Positions 56,301 to 63,932 of a DNA stretch of 64,000 bases are shown here, piece by piece. The position numbers were made by a program, and so were the translations under genes. Below the pieces are notes generated by a model, which saw only the letters and a program-made list of their open reading frames with translations, was not told the origin of the DNA and did no database searches. Origin of the DNA: Pseudomonas sp. PDM05 (GTDB taxonomy: Bacteria; Pseudomonadota; Gammaproteobacteria; Pseudomonadales; Pseudomonadaceae); NCBI RefSeq assembly GCF_014851685.1, contig NZ_JACVAC010000001.1:806001-870000 (forward strand), in the 5' to 3' direction. Position 1 is the first letter of the stretch; the number at the start of each line of letters is the position of its first letter.

Positions 56301-59224
56301 CGCGCCGAGCCGAGGGCATACAGGCCCAGCGCGTCGGGTTCGGCGCCGATGCGTGAAGTATCGTCGCTACGGGCGTACGCCGCGATCTCACGTCGATACG
56401 GATAGAACGTGCCGTCGGGCGCACGATTGCGCACCAGCGCCTGGGCGACTTGATGACGCAGATCGCCGATGGCCTGCGCCGCCGAGAGCCCCAGGCGGGC
56501 ACGGTCTTGCTCAGACAACTGGCTCACGATGAGGGCATAGAAGCTGTCGGCGCCAGTGAACATCTCGCCGCTGCGGTGCGCCTGTACGTCATACGCCGCG
56601 AACCGCCCCAGGCGATGATCGATCACGACCAGGGTTCGATCTTGAGTGCCCTTGGAAACATAAGGCACCGGCTGCTTGGCCCAGCTGACGACCAGTGCTC
56701 GCCCGAGCCCATCACTCAACACGCCATGGGCATACGCGGCCGCCCAATTCTGGGTTTGCCGGTCAAAGCGGCGGCGGTGGAACAGGCCATCGACAATGGC
56801 CTCCCGACGCGCTCCCCGACGGGCCGCGCGCAAGGCGTCATACAGCGCTTCAGGCTGCAATTGCGAAGTCAGCAACTGCATCTGTTGGTGTGCCGACAAC
56901 GGATGTTCGCGCAGCACCTCAAGCAAGCGCGCCAGGCTCACCTGTGGGTGCAGTGCCTGCAATTGCGCAACCACCGCCGGCATAGACAACTCGTGGCCGA
57001 CGCGATCAGGCAACAATTGCCGCACGCCCCTGCTGGCCGCCTTGGCCGTCGAGCGACTCGCCCCGGCAAAGCGCGTCAGTGCCTCAAACAACTCGATGCT
57101 CAAGGTCTTGGCCAGCGCCGCCAGTTGCTGGCGAATCAGCGGTGCGCCCGCGGCAAAAACTGTCGGCATCAGCGCGGCGATGGCATTCGGCAGATGCACG
57201 ACGCGACGGTTCGTGGGCCCATAGGCGAATTGATAGTTTTCCAGGGCGATGACGGTGACCGTTTCTGTCGGCGGCCCCATCGTATTGGCGCTGTAGCGTC
57301 GCAGCTCCAGGCCTTGCTGATTGGCAATGCTCAACGCGGTGTTTGCCGGCCAGTCCGCCAACTGGGTGAGCAGCGGCGCCATGACCTCAACAGCACCGAC
57401 GGGCGCAGGGTGATCGGGATTGGCGCCCTGGCTTACCCAGTCGATCAACCGGTCAGTGTTGAAACGCTGCACCGCCTCAACCAGTGACGCCGAAGGCGGC
57501 GCGCCCTCCCACACTTGGTTCAGGGCAGCATGCGAGGTGGCACTTGAATCGAGCACGGCGTCCAGCGCACGGGAAGGCACATCCTTCGCGCCGAGCATTC
57601 GTTCGAGCAACTGCGGGCCCGTCGGGCGCTGAGGGTCGATGACCGTGTGCGACCGCGAGAGTTGCTGATAAAGACGCTGATGCCGACGCTGCGCGGTGAA
57701 CGCCAGCCGGGTATGCATGCGGCCGCTGATCAATAAATCGGCCAGATCGACAAATGCCTGCAGCAGTTCGCCTGGCCGCCCCTGCAACGCCTGATGGCCC
57801 CCGCCGATCAAGCCCTGGGTCAACGCGACGAACATGCCAAACGCGCGTGCCCGCCCCAGCCCGGTGGGTGCTCCCGGCACCGGAATCAACAACAGGTTGA
57901 GGATTTCATTGAGCAAGGCCTGGAACACCTCGATCACGCTCGGCATCAACCCCGGCATCTCGTTGGCCAGTTCTTGCAGGTTGGCGCGGCAACGCTTGAT
58001 GTAGAAGGCACTCAAGCTGACCACGGGCACCTTCTGCACCGGGGTGCGCACACTGCCAATGCTCTGGGCCTTGTCGAGCGAGGGAATGGACTGCGCCAAT
58101 GTGTAAAGCAGGTGGGCGACGTCATTGAGGCCCTGGGGGCGGACAGAAGCGTTGGCAAGCTGCTTTACGCGTGCACAGTCACGCAGTGACATCATCTGAT
58201 ACAGCCAATCGACCTCGCCTCTGCGGTAGAAACCCTGGAAGGCGACGTGAAATTCCTCACAGGCTTCGCGGTGGCTGGCATGGTGACGCAACGAGCCACC
58301 AGGACGATTCGGGAAGAAGCTGAAGGCGCCCCGGCAACCACTGACGGAAAACACGATATGGGGAATGCTCAGGCTGTCGCCGGGGGGCGGGCCGACGTAT
58401 TGCCCGGTGAACCCCAGGGATTGCGGCAACCAACTGAGGTTGTCCACCCCATGGGGGATAAACAGCAGCATTTCCTCAACGTTCTCCCAGCGCGCCCCTC
58501 CCACCAACGCTTGCTTCACGGCCCGATAACACGCCCTGTCCACCCGGCTTGCGGCAGTGGTTCTCAGGGCCTCGATCAGCGCGAATTCGAACTCAGCCGC
58601 GGCCAGTGCCATGACCCGCCCGCCCAACTCGGCGGAGGCCGACAGTGCCTGATCCAGACGCGCCTTGAGTTGCCCGCCGAGATCCAGCCTGCGCACCAGC
58701 GTTATGAAATCAGCCGCGTTGGCATTGATACCCTCGTCAAGAAAGCTGGCGTCAGCCAACCCCGTGCGGCCGGGATAACTCCAGCCGGTCAGCCCGTCGT
58801 AGTTAATGCACGCGGCGTCCCACAGCGTGAGGCTGGCGGTTTTTATCACATCGCCATCGGCGCCACGGCGAACACGATTGGCCGATTGAAGGTAACGCGT
58901 ATGGATCTGTGCAACTTTTGGGTCGATGTCCTGACCCGTCAGGGATTTCAGGCCTTGGCGCAGCGACGCCAGGGCCTGTTGCTCGAAAGCCAGGGTCAGT
59001 TCATGAATGCCTTGTTCCAGTGCGTATTGCGCAGAAACCCACGCCCGTTGCAGACGTACGTATTCAAACCGCTCGTCGTCGTTGAGTTCACCGAGAAAGG
59101 CATCGAACTTTACCCGGTATCCGTCCAGGGCCTGCAAGGCAGACCACTGCGCACGCGACATCAGCGGCCCGGGATGCTGCGCCATAAACGCGGCCAACGT
59201 GTCAGGGGAATTCGGTTCAGCCAT
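53303..59224 (-). CDS. Giant toxin-like protein: dermonecrotic-type N-terminus, LRRs, NEL-like C-terminus
   Basis: A 1973-residue protein. Most of the N-terminal 1400 residues resemble the dermonecrotic-toxin-like region found in large Pseudomonas proteins. Residues about 1465-1625 form leucine-rich repeats (VEVLSLKQNQLSQLPTRF, VTRLYLSDNRFEQMPPGL, LRALYLGSNRL and others). The remainder (about 1640-1950) has the shape of an NEL E3 ubiquitin-ligase domain, including FELLTGGDGDG and LDWPGWLIEKTYWRQFLQ. NEL enzymes use a Cys-x-Asp motif; here the aligned residues are G1768-V-N1770 before the conserved NNL, so catalysis by that motif is not expected. No signal peptide and no secretion genes in the window. 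AAGGAGCG precedes the ATG at 59224. Confidence 0.82.
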   Translation of the reverse strand: MAEPNSPDTLAAFMAQHPGPLMSRAQWSALQALDGYRVKFDAFLGELNDDERFEYVRLQRAWVSAQYALEQGIHELTLAFEQQALASLRQGLKSLTGQDIDPKVAQIHTRYLQSANRVRRGADGDVIKTASLTLWDAACINYDGLTGWSYPGRTGLADASFLDEGINANAADFITLVRRLDLGGQLKARLDQALSASAELGGRVMALAAAEFEFALIEALRTTAASRVDRACYRAVKQALVGGARWENVEEMLLFIPHGVDNLSWLPQSLGFTGQYVGPPPGDSLSIPHIVFSVSGCRGAFSFFPNRPGGSLRHHASHREACEEFHVAFQGFYRRGEVDWLYQMMSLRDCARVKQLANASVRPQGLNDVAHLLYTLAQSIPSLDKAQSIGSVRTPVQKVPVVSLSAFYIKRCRANLQELANEMPGLMPSVIEVFQALLNEILNLLLIPVPGAPTGLGRARAFGMFVALTQGLIGGGHQALQGRPGELLQAFVDLADLLISGRMHTRLAFTAQRRHQRLYQQLSRSHTVIDPQRPTGPQLLERMLGAKDVPSRALDAVLDSSATSHAALNQVWEGAPPSASLVEAVQRFNTDRLIDWVSQGANPDHPAPVGAVEVMAPLLTQLADWPANTALSIANQQGLELRRYSANTMGPPTETVTVIALENYQFAYGPTNRRVVHLPNAIAALMPTVFAAGAPLIRQQLAALAKTLSIELFEALTRFAGASRSTAKAASRGVRQLLPDRVGHELSMPAVVAQLQALHPQVSLARLLEVLREHPLSAHQQMQLLTSQLQPEALYDALRAARRGARREAIVDGLFHRRRFDRQTQNWAAAYAHGVLSDGLGRALVVSWAKQPVPYVSKGTQDRTLVVIDHRLGRFAAYDVQAHRSGEMFTGADSFYALIVSQLSEQDRARLGLSAAQAIGDLRHQVAQALVRNRAPDGTFYPYRREIAAYARSDDTSRIGAEPDALGLYALGSARYLFIEGDCFKVAQADPAQPWRIQHPSLNDAYAPALTHNGAGAWRHEWEDPLTWDGQRPFYRLGPLARALGPDAIEQVLRISGVTTDMLRRVHVRNELPPAVLLDTLERFTVHQRVKAGMDVGAAFFERMLGEVGADRADALVGRKDVAHSDQITVLEAKVALDKPQMEHLFFEALCPDRRHSNDPLAQVLQRDYPDLTNRVAEDLVRAVTPAERRSLESGVVPLTLTSAVRWWVQYLRKTRILESAHLPASADEDSATALLHALAQIDGWPAHLRVEVWQGGFMQTSVGPFDAALKCMVERVSHQYQAYLPQANGRRQPVGRPGPFLEVLLAALPLAERQSLGFTQGAGEGELLEQVRWRLQRIWEFAETQRRVGRRPHFHPPQRVADGRIAYPLSGRGLRPMERAQVARLRALYPARTDDEVLQLWRDAGDSVRERDGMIDYLYNEREAMNVALGQWLHGATGPAREARAQAVVRIQRCWAREASSHGTAMVKELNLDGLDLTDLPTLGAHFGHVEVLSLKQNQLSQLPTRFLRCFPGVTRLYLSDNRFEQMPPGLSEVPRLRALYLGSNRLKFRLGDVIRLSELTQLRVLDLSSNPLRQGQRLNLAGLKHLRYLNLRNTQLESLPKGAVTLKWLEVFDLANNRIQVLTRSDLFIYADVHRAMDLSGNPLSQGTLQMLRVYREQPGRSGIHFGLHPHDIPVTAGPDRWLAVLAVRDVPSHLALWQDLQGREIFARFFTLIERVAADPKFVAAGYRALREDLTGRVWRLIEGAANTPQLATILFEHPYDMSAGVNGCMVSLNNLELKFRMFELLTGGDGDGMPLLNCLRASSRLAAITNAVLLFEPHQTPELAGTRILAYRIALSAALDLPLGFDQRLDRTLGTPSPESVAAMLNGILAGETRLDWPGWLIEKTYWRQFLQAKYQVRLQATLGHYDQALEDALDRVNRAELSDGAYLALANDLSNRRSVDEDRLFLALTEGEWANFTGAADAAYTYQQ

Positions 59225-59296
59225 AGGTACGCTCCTTAAATGAACGAGCCTACCCAGTCGCCATCAGCCGCTCCGGTAGCTATGTAGCGCCACGCA

Positions 59297-59887
59297 TCAA
59301 GCGTGGTTTTTGGCGAAGACCAAAGGCCCCATCGCGGCGATCTGCCCTTCGATCAACGCCTCGAACGGCTGGAGCAACGGCTCGAACGAGGTCGGCGCCT
59401 CCAGCACCTGCAAGGCCTGCACAATCGCCTCGACCGTCGACAACGCCCCCGGTCCCGGCGCCTTGCGCAGCCGATAACGGGAGACGGCGCCTTCGGCCAG
59501 GCTCACCCTGGGCAACGCCGCCAGCAACGGGTTGAGGTGCAACAGTTTGCGCGCCTTGCGCCAGGTGCCGTCAGGCACCACCAGCAACAACGGCTGATCG
59601 TCAGGTGTATACCCTTGCAATGGCTGGGCATCGTCGCCGGGGAACAACAACCGCGCCTGATAACCCGGCGGGTTCAACAACGCCGGCAAATCAGCAAACA
59701 CCTCGCCCACCACCAACTGCGCATTGTTCAGCCCCAACGCCGCCAACCGTGCCGTGTTGAGTGCGTGGTTGACCTCGCTCGGGTGCTGCAACAGCAACAC
59801 CCGGGTGCGGCTGTCGAGGCTGGGTATCAGTGGGCACAGGCAATGGGCCAGAGGCCTGAGGCAACGGGAGCATTGGGGTCTGGACAT
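59297..59887 (-). CDS. tapT: DTW-domain tRNA-uridine aminocarboxypropyltransferase
   Basis: A 196-residue protein with four clustered cysteines at the N-terminus (CSRCLRPLAHCLCP) for zinc and the DTW-type motif in LVVPDGTWRKARKLL (here DGTW). Family members modify U47 of tRNA with an acp group. The symbol follows the E. coli enzyme TapT and is by family only. It begins 4 bp after the stop of gbuR on the same strand, so it is probably co-transcribed with the regulator, although the functions look unrelated. Confidence 0.8.
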   Translation of the reverse strand: MSRPQCSRCLRPLAHCLCPLIPSLDSRTRVLLLQHPSEVNHALNTARLAALGLNNAQLVVGEVFADLPALLNPPGYQARLLFPGDDAQPLQGYTPDDQPLLLVVPDGTWRKARKLLHLNPLLAALPRVSLAEGAVSRYRLRKAPGPGALSTVEAIVQALQVLEAPTSFEPLLQPFEALIEGQIAAMGPLVFAKNHA

Positions 59888-59891
59888 GGTT

Positions 59892-60785
59892 TCAGGCCTG
59901 GTTGAGCTGGGTTTTGAGCAAGTCGCGAAAGGTCTGGATCAGGGGCTCACGGCTGCGACCTCGGCGCATGATCATCGAGAACGGCGCCTGGTAGCCGAAG
60001 GTCGCCGGCAGCAAGACGCGCAAGTCGCCCTTGTCGGCCCAGGCCTGGGCGTAGTGTTCGGGCAGGTAGCCGATGTAGGCACCGGACAGCACCAGGATCA
60101 GTTGCGCCTCCATACTTTCCACCGTGGCGGCGCTGTGCTTGAAGCCGTGGCGCGCCAGTTCCGCCTGGCTCCAGTAGCCGCGCCCGACCATGCGCTGCTG
60201 GGTGATCACCTGCTCGGGGATGCGCCGCTCGTTGAACAACGGGTGGCGGGTGCTGCAATACAACCAGTGCTGTTCGCGGTACAGCGGCATGTAGATCAGC
60301 CCGCTCATGCGGTTGGAGAAGGCGCCGATGGCCAGGTCGAGACGGTTGTCCTGCACGCCCAGTTGCAGTTCGTAAGGGCTCATTACCGACAAATGCAGGT
60401 GCACCGCCGGGTGTTCGAGGCTGTAGGCGCCGATGACTTCGGCGAACGGCAAGGCTTTGTCGCTGACGGTGGAGTCAAGCACGCCGAGCTTGAGGGTACC
60501 GCGCAACTCGCCTTTCAACGCCGCGGCGTACTGCTCGAAGCCTTCCAACTCGCCGAGCAGGCGCAGGGTTTCCTGATGGAACAGCTCGCCCTTGCTGGTC
60601 AGGCTGAACCCGCCCCGCCCACGGTGGCACAACACCAGACCCAGCGCCGACTCCAGCTGGCTCATATAGGTGCTGATGGCCGACGTGGACAGGTTGAGCT
60701 CGTGCTGGGCACTGGCGAACCCCTGGTGGCGTACGACGCTGACGAAGATGCGCAAGAGTTTCAGGTCGGGCAAGGCGTTGGCCAT
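59892..60785 (-). CDS. gbuR: LysR-family regulator of guanidinobutyrate use
   Basis: A 297-residue LysR-type regulator with an N-terminal helix-turn-helix (LLRIFVSVVRHQGFASAQHE, then STSAISTYMSQLESALG) and a ligand domain. It is divergent from gbuA, as GbuR is in P. aeruginosa, where it activates gbuA with 4-guanidinobutyrate. ATG 60785 (MANALPDLKLLRIF) was chosen. A dyad matching a LysR site lies between it and gbuA. The name rests on gene order and family. Confidence 0.82.
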   Translation of the reverse strand: MANALPDLKLLRIFVSVVRHQGFASAQHELNLSTSAISTYMSQLESALGLVLCHRGRGGFSLTSKGELFHQETLRLLGELEGFEQYAAALKGELRGTLKLGVLDSTVSDKALPFAEVIGAYSLEHPAVHLHLSVMSPYELQLGVQDNRLDLAIGAFSNRMSGLIYMPLYREQHWLYCSTRHPLFNERRIPEQVITQQRMVGRGYWSQAELARHGFKHSAATVESMEAQLILVLSGAYIGYLPEHYAQAWADKGDLRVLLPATFGYQAPFSMIMRRGRSREPLIQTFRDLLKTQLNQA

Positions 60786-60839
60786 GGGGTCTCCGAAGGC
60801 ACACACATAATCCTGTGGGAGCGAAGTTTACCTCAGGGA

Positions 60840-60863
60840 TTAGTTTAGAAAAATCTGAACTAA
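60840..60863. promoter_or_regulatory. LysR-type operator between gbuR and gbuA
   Basis: TTAGTTTAGA and TCTGAACTAA form a dyad with 9 of 10 positions paired and a 4-A spacer, centred between the divergent gbuR (start 60785) and gbuA (start 60947). It has the size and symmetry of a LysR recognition site. Confidence 0.7.
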
Positions 60864-60946
60864 GTATTTGCCCCTGCCGATTCTTTCGCCTCGGGGTATT
60901 TCGCAGAATCGGCCTCCAATAAACACAACAACGATGAGGCACTCCC

Positions 60947-61897
60947 GTGGACAAGATTTTCCACCAACCACTGGGCGGCAACGAAATGCCGCGCTTTGCC
61001 GGCATCGCCACCATGATGCGACTTCCCCACCTGCAAACCGCCAAGGGCCTGGACGCCGCCTTTATCGGCGTGCCCCTGGACATCGGCACCTCGCTGCGCG
61101 CCGGCACCCGTTTCGGGCCACGCGAAATCCGCGCCGAATCGGTGATGATCCGCCCCTACAACATGGCCACTGGCGCGGCACCGTTCGACTCGCTGTCGGT
61201 GGCCGACATCGGCGACGTGGCGATCAACACCTTCAACCTGCTCGACGCCGTACGCATCATCGAAGAAGCCTACGACGAGATCCTCGAACACAATGTGATC
61301 CCCATGACCCTGGGCGGTGACCACACCATCACCCTGCCGATCCTGCGGGCGATCCACAAGAAACACGGCAAGGTCGGGCTGGTGCACATCGATGCCCACG
61401 CCGATGTGAACGACCATATGTTCGGCGAGAAAATCGCCCACGGCACCACCTTCCGCCGCGCCGTGGAGGAAGGTTTGCTTGATTGCGACCGCGTGGTGCA
61501 GATCGGCCTGCGCGCCCAGGGCTACACCGCCGAAGACTTCAACTGGAGCCGCAAGCAGGGCTTTCGTGTGGTCCAGGCCGAAGAATGCTGGCACCACTCC
61601 CTTGCGCCGTTGATGGCCGAAGTGCGGGAAAAAGTCGGCGGCGGCCCGGTGTACCTGAGCTTTGACATCGACGGCATCGACCCGGCCTGGGCACCGGGCA
61701 CCGGCACCCCGGAAATCGGCGGGCTGACCACCATCCAGGCCATCGAGATCATCCGCGGCTGCCAGGGCCTCGACCTGATTGGTTGTGACCTGGTAGAAGT
61801 TTCGCCGCCCTACGACACCACCGGCAACACCTCACTGCTCGGCGCCAACCTGCTGTACGAGATGCTCTGCGTACTGCCTGGCGTGGCGCACCGCTGA
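60947..61897 (+). CDS. gbuA: Guanidinobutyrase (ureohydrolase family)
   Basis: A 316-residue agmatinase/arginase-family enzyme, predicted to hydrolyse 4-guanidinobutyrate to 4-aminobutyrate and urea. The two-Mn site is complete: H126 in GGDHTIT; D149, H151 and D153 in HIDAHADVND; D240 and D242 in SFDIDGIDP. GTG 60947 is the start. The neighbours (divergent LysR gene, NTF2-like protein, NCS1 permease, sodium symporter) match the P. aeruginosa gbuR-gbuA locus, which favours guanidinobutyrase over agmatinase or guanidinopropionase. Confidence 0.85.
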   Translation: MDKIFHQPLGGNEMPRFAGIATMMRLPHLQTAKGLDAAFIGVPLDIGTSLRAGTRFGPREIRAESVMIRPYNMATGAAPFDSLSVADIGDVAINTFNLLDAVRIIEEAYDEILEHNVIPMTLGGDHTITLPILRAIHKKHGKVGLVHIDAHADVNDHMFGEKIAHGTTFRRAVEEGLLDCDRVVQIGLRAQGYTAEDFNWSRKQGFRVVQAEECWHHSLAPLMAEVREKVGGGPVYLSFDIDGIDPAWAPGTGTPEIGGLTTIQAIEIIRGCQGLDLIGCDLVEVSPPYDTTGNTSLLGANLLYEMLCVLPGVAHR

Positions 61898-62319
61898 TGA
61901 GCACGCGCGAGGTGCTGCAAGCCGCCGCCGACCTGGTGGCGGCCTTCGCCCGCAATGACCGCGCCGCCTACTTCGGCGCGTTCACGGCCGATGCCAGCTT
62001 TGTGTTCTACACCCTGCCCCAGCCACTGCTCAGTCGCGACGCCTACCAGGCGTTGTGGAACAGCTGGCGCCGGGACGAGGGCTTCGAAGTGCTCTCCTGC
62101 ACGTCGAGCAACGCCGTGGTCAGCCTGCAAGGTGACGTGGCGATTTTTATGCATGACGTGGCCACCGAGCTGCGCATGAACGGGGAGCAATTTTTTAGCC
62201 AGGAACGCGAGACCATTGTCTTCAAACGGCAAGGGAATCGCACAGAACAAAAACAAGGCCTGTGGCTGGCCTGTCACGAACATTTGTCCGCTATGCCGGA
62301 AGGGCTGCCGCCCCCTTAG
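61897..62319 (+). CDS. NTF2-like (SnoaL-type) protein of the gbu operon
   Basis: A 140-residue protein with an NTF2/SnoaL-like cone fold pattern: a helix pair (VLQAAADLVAAFARNDRAAY), FGAFTADASFVFYTLPQPLL and beta strands with FFSQERETIVFKRQ. The start ATG overlaps the gbuA stop by one base, so it is translationally coupled to the ureohydrolase. A role as an accessory or small-molecule-binding partner of guanidinobutyrate metabolism is an inference from position. Confidence 0.82.
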   Translation: MSTREVLQAAADLVAAFARNDRAAYFGAFTADASFVFYTLPQPLLSRDAYQALWNSWRRDEGFEVLSCTSSNAVVSLQGDVAIFMHDVATELRMNGEQFFSQERETIVFKRQGNRTEQKQGLWLACHEHLSAMPEGLPPP

Positions 62320-62340
62320 CCAATGTGATCGGAGCTGATC

Positions 62341-63912
62341 ATGAATAATAAAAACAACGATAAAAGTATTCGCAAGATAGAAACCAACGGGGTCGAGCAG
62401 ATCCCGGACCATGAACGTACCGCCGGGCCCAAGGATCTGTTCCGCCTGATCTTCGGCGGTGCCAATACCTTTGCCACCGCCGTGCTGGGTTCCTTTCCCG
62501 TGCTGTTCGGCCTGTCGTTCCAGGCCGGGGTGTGGGCGATTGTGCTCGGCGTGCTGGTGGGGGCGCTGATCCTGGCGCCCATGGGCCTGTTCGGGCCGAT
62601 CAACGGCACCAACAACGCGGTGTCGTCCGGTGCGCACTTCGGCGTGCACGGGCGGATTGTCGGCTCGTTTCTGTCACTGCTGACGGCGATTGCCTTCTTC
62701 TCACTGTCGGTGTGGAGTTCAGGCGATGCGCTGGTGGGTGGTGCGAAACGTCTGGTAGGCCTACCGGAAACCGACCTGACCCTGGGCCTGGCCTACGGCG
62801 TATTCGCGATCCTGGTGCTGACCGTGTGCATCTACGGCTTTCGCTTCATGCTGTGGGTCAACCGCATCGCGGTGTGGGCGGCGAGCCTCCTGTTTTTACT
62901 CGGGATCTTCGCCTTCGCGCCGACCTTCGACAGCCACTTCACCGGCACCGTCGCCATGGGCCAGAGCGGCTTCTGGGCGGCGTTTATCGGCGCGGCGCTG
63001 GTGGCCATGAGCAACCCGATTTCCTTCGGCGCGTTCCTCGGGGACTGGTCGCGTTACATCCCGCGTGAGACGCCGAAAATGCGCATCATGCTGGCCGTGG
63101 TCCTGGCCCAGATCGCCACATTGATCCCGTTCCTGTTCGGCCTGGCCACCGCGACCATCGTGGCAGTCAAGGCACCGGACTACATCGCGGCCAACAACTA
63201 CGTCGGCGGTTTGCTCGCGGTGGCGCCGAGCTGGTTCTTCCTGCCGGTGTGCCTGATTGCGGTGATCGGCGGCATGTCCACCGGCACCACATCGCTGTAT
63301 GGCACGGGGTTGGACATGTCCAGTGTGTTCCCGCGCCTGCTGTCGCGGGTCAAGGCGACCCTGCTGATTGGGCTGATGTCGATTGCCTTCATCTTTATCG
63401 GACGTTTCGCCGCCAACCTGGTGCAGAGCGTGTCGACCTTCGCCGTGCTGATCATCACCTGCACCACACCGTGGATGGTGATGATGATCATCGGCCTGAT
63501 CGTGCGTCGCGGCTTCTATTGCCCGGATGACTTGCAAGTGTTCACCCGTGGTGAAAGTGGCGGCCGCTACTGGTTCAGCCATGGCTGGAACTGGCGCGGG
63601 CTGGGGGCCTGGATTCCGAGTGCGCTGGTGGGCCTGTGCTTCGTCAACCTGCCGGGGCAGTTCGTTGGGCCGCTGGGCAACCTGGCCGATGGCATCGACA
63701 TCAGTCTGCCGGTGACGCTGGGGCTGGCGTCGGTGGTGTACCTGACCTTGCTGCGTGTGTTTCCTGAGCCGGCTGCGGTGTATGGGCCGGCCTTTGTGGC
63801 GAGGGAACTTGCTCCCGCCGGGGTGCGAAGCGGCCCTAAAACAGCAGCCTCCAGCTTCGCAGGCGAGCGGGAACAAGCGCCCTCGCCACACCAAGCTTCG
63901 TCATCACAATAA
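62341..63912 (+). CDS. NCS1-family permease with REP-encoded tail
   Basis: A 523-residue transporter of the nucleobase/cation symporter-1 (cytosine permease) family with about 12 helices and NCS1 regions such as GANTFATAVLGSFPVLFGLS, MGLFGPINGTNNAVSSG and NPISFGAFLGDWSRYIPRET. In this operon it probably imports guanidinobutyrate or a related compound. The last 35 or so residues (ARELAPAGVRSGPKTAASSF, then AGEREQAPSPH) are encoded by a REP-like pair at about 63790-63890 and are not conserved in the family. Confidence 0.86.
   Translation: MNNKNNDKSIRKIETNGVEQIPDHERTAGPKDLFRLIFGGANTFATAVLGSFPVLFGLSFQAGVWAIVLGVLVGALILAPMGLFGPINGTNNAVSSGAHFGVHGRIVGSFLSLLTAIAFFSLSVWSSGDALVGGAKRLVGLPETDLTLGLAYGVFAILVLTVCIYGFRFMLWVNRIAVWAASLLFLLGIFAFAPTFDSHFTGTVAMGQSGFWAAFIGAALVAMSNPISFGAFLGDWSRYIPRETPKMRIMLAVVLAQIATLIPFLFGLATATIVAVKAPDYIAANNYVGGLLAVAPSWFFLPVCLIAVIGGMSTGTTSLYGTGLDMSSVFPRLLSRVKATLLIGLMSIAFIFIGRFAANLVQSVSTFAVLIITCTTPWMVMMIIGLIVRRGFYCPDDLQVFTRGESGGRYWFSHGWNWRGLGAWIPSALVGLCFVNLPGQFVGPLGNLADGIDISLPVTLGLASVVYLTLLRVFPEPAAVYGPAFVARELAPAGVRSGPKTAASSFAGEREQAPSPHQASSSQ
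63790..63890. repeat. Second REP family, pair within coding sequence
   Basis: Heads gtggcgagggaacttgctcc (63796-63815) and the inverted gcgggaacaagcgccctcgc (about 63868-63887) form an imperfect inverted pair. They differ from the gtgggagc(g/t)gg REPs elsewhere in the window. The element lies inside the 3' end of the NCS1 permease gene. Confidence 0.75.
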
Positions 63913-63932
63913 GAAATCGGAGAATCGCCGTC

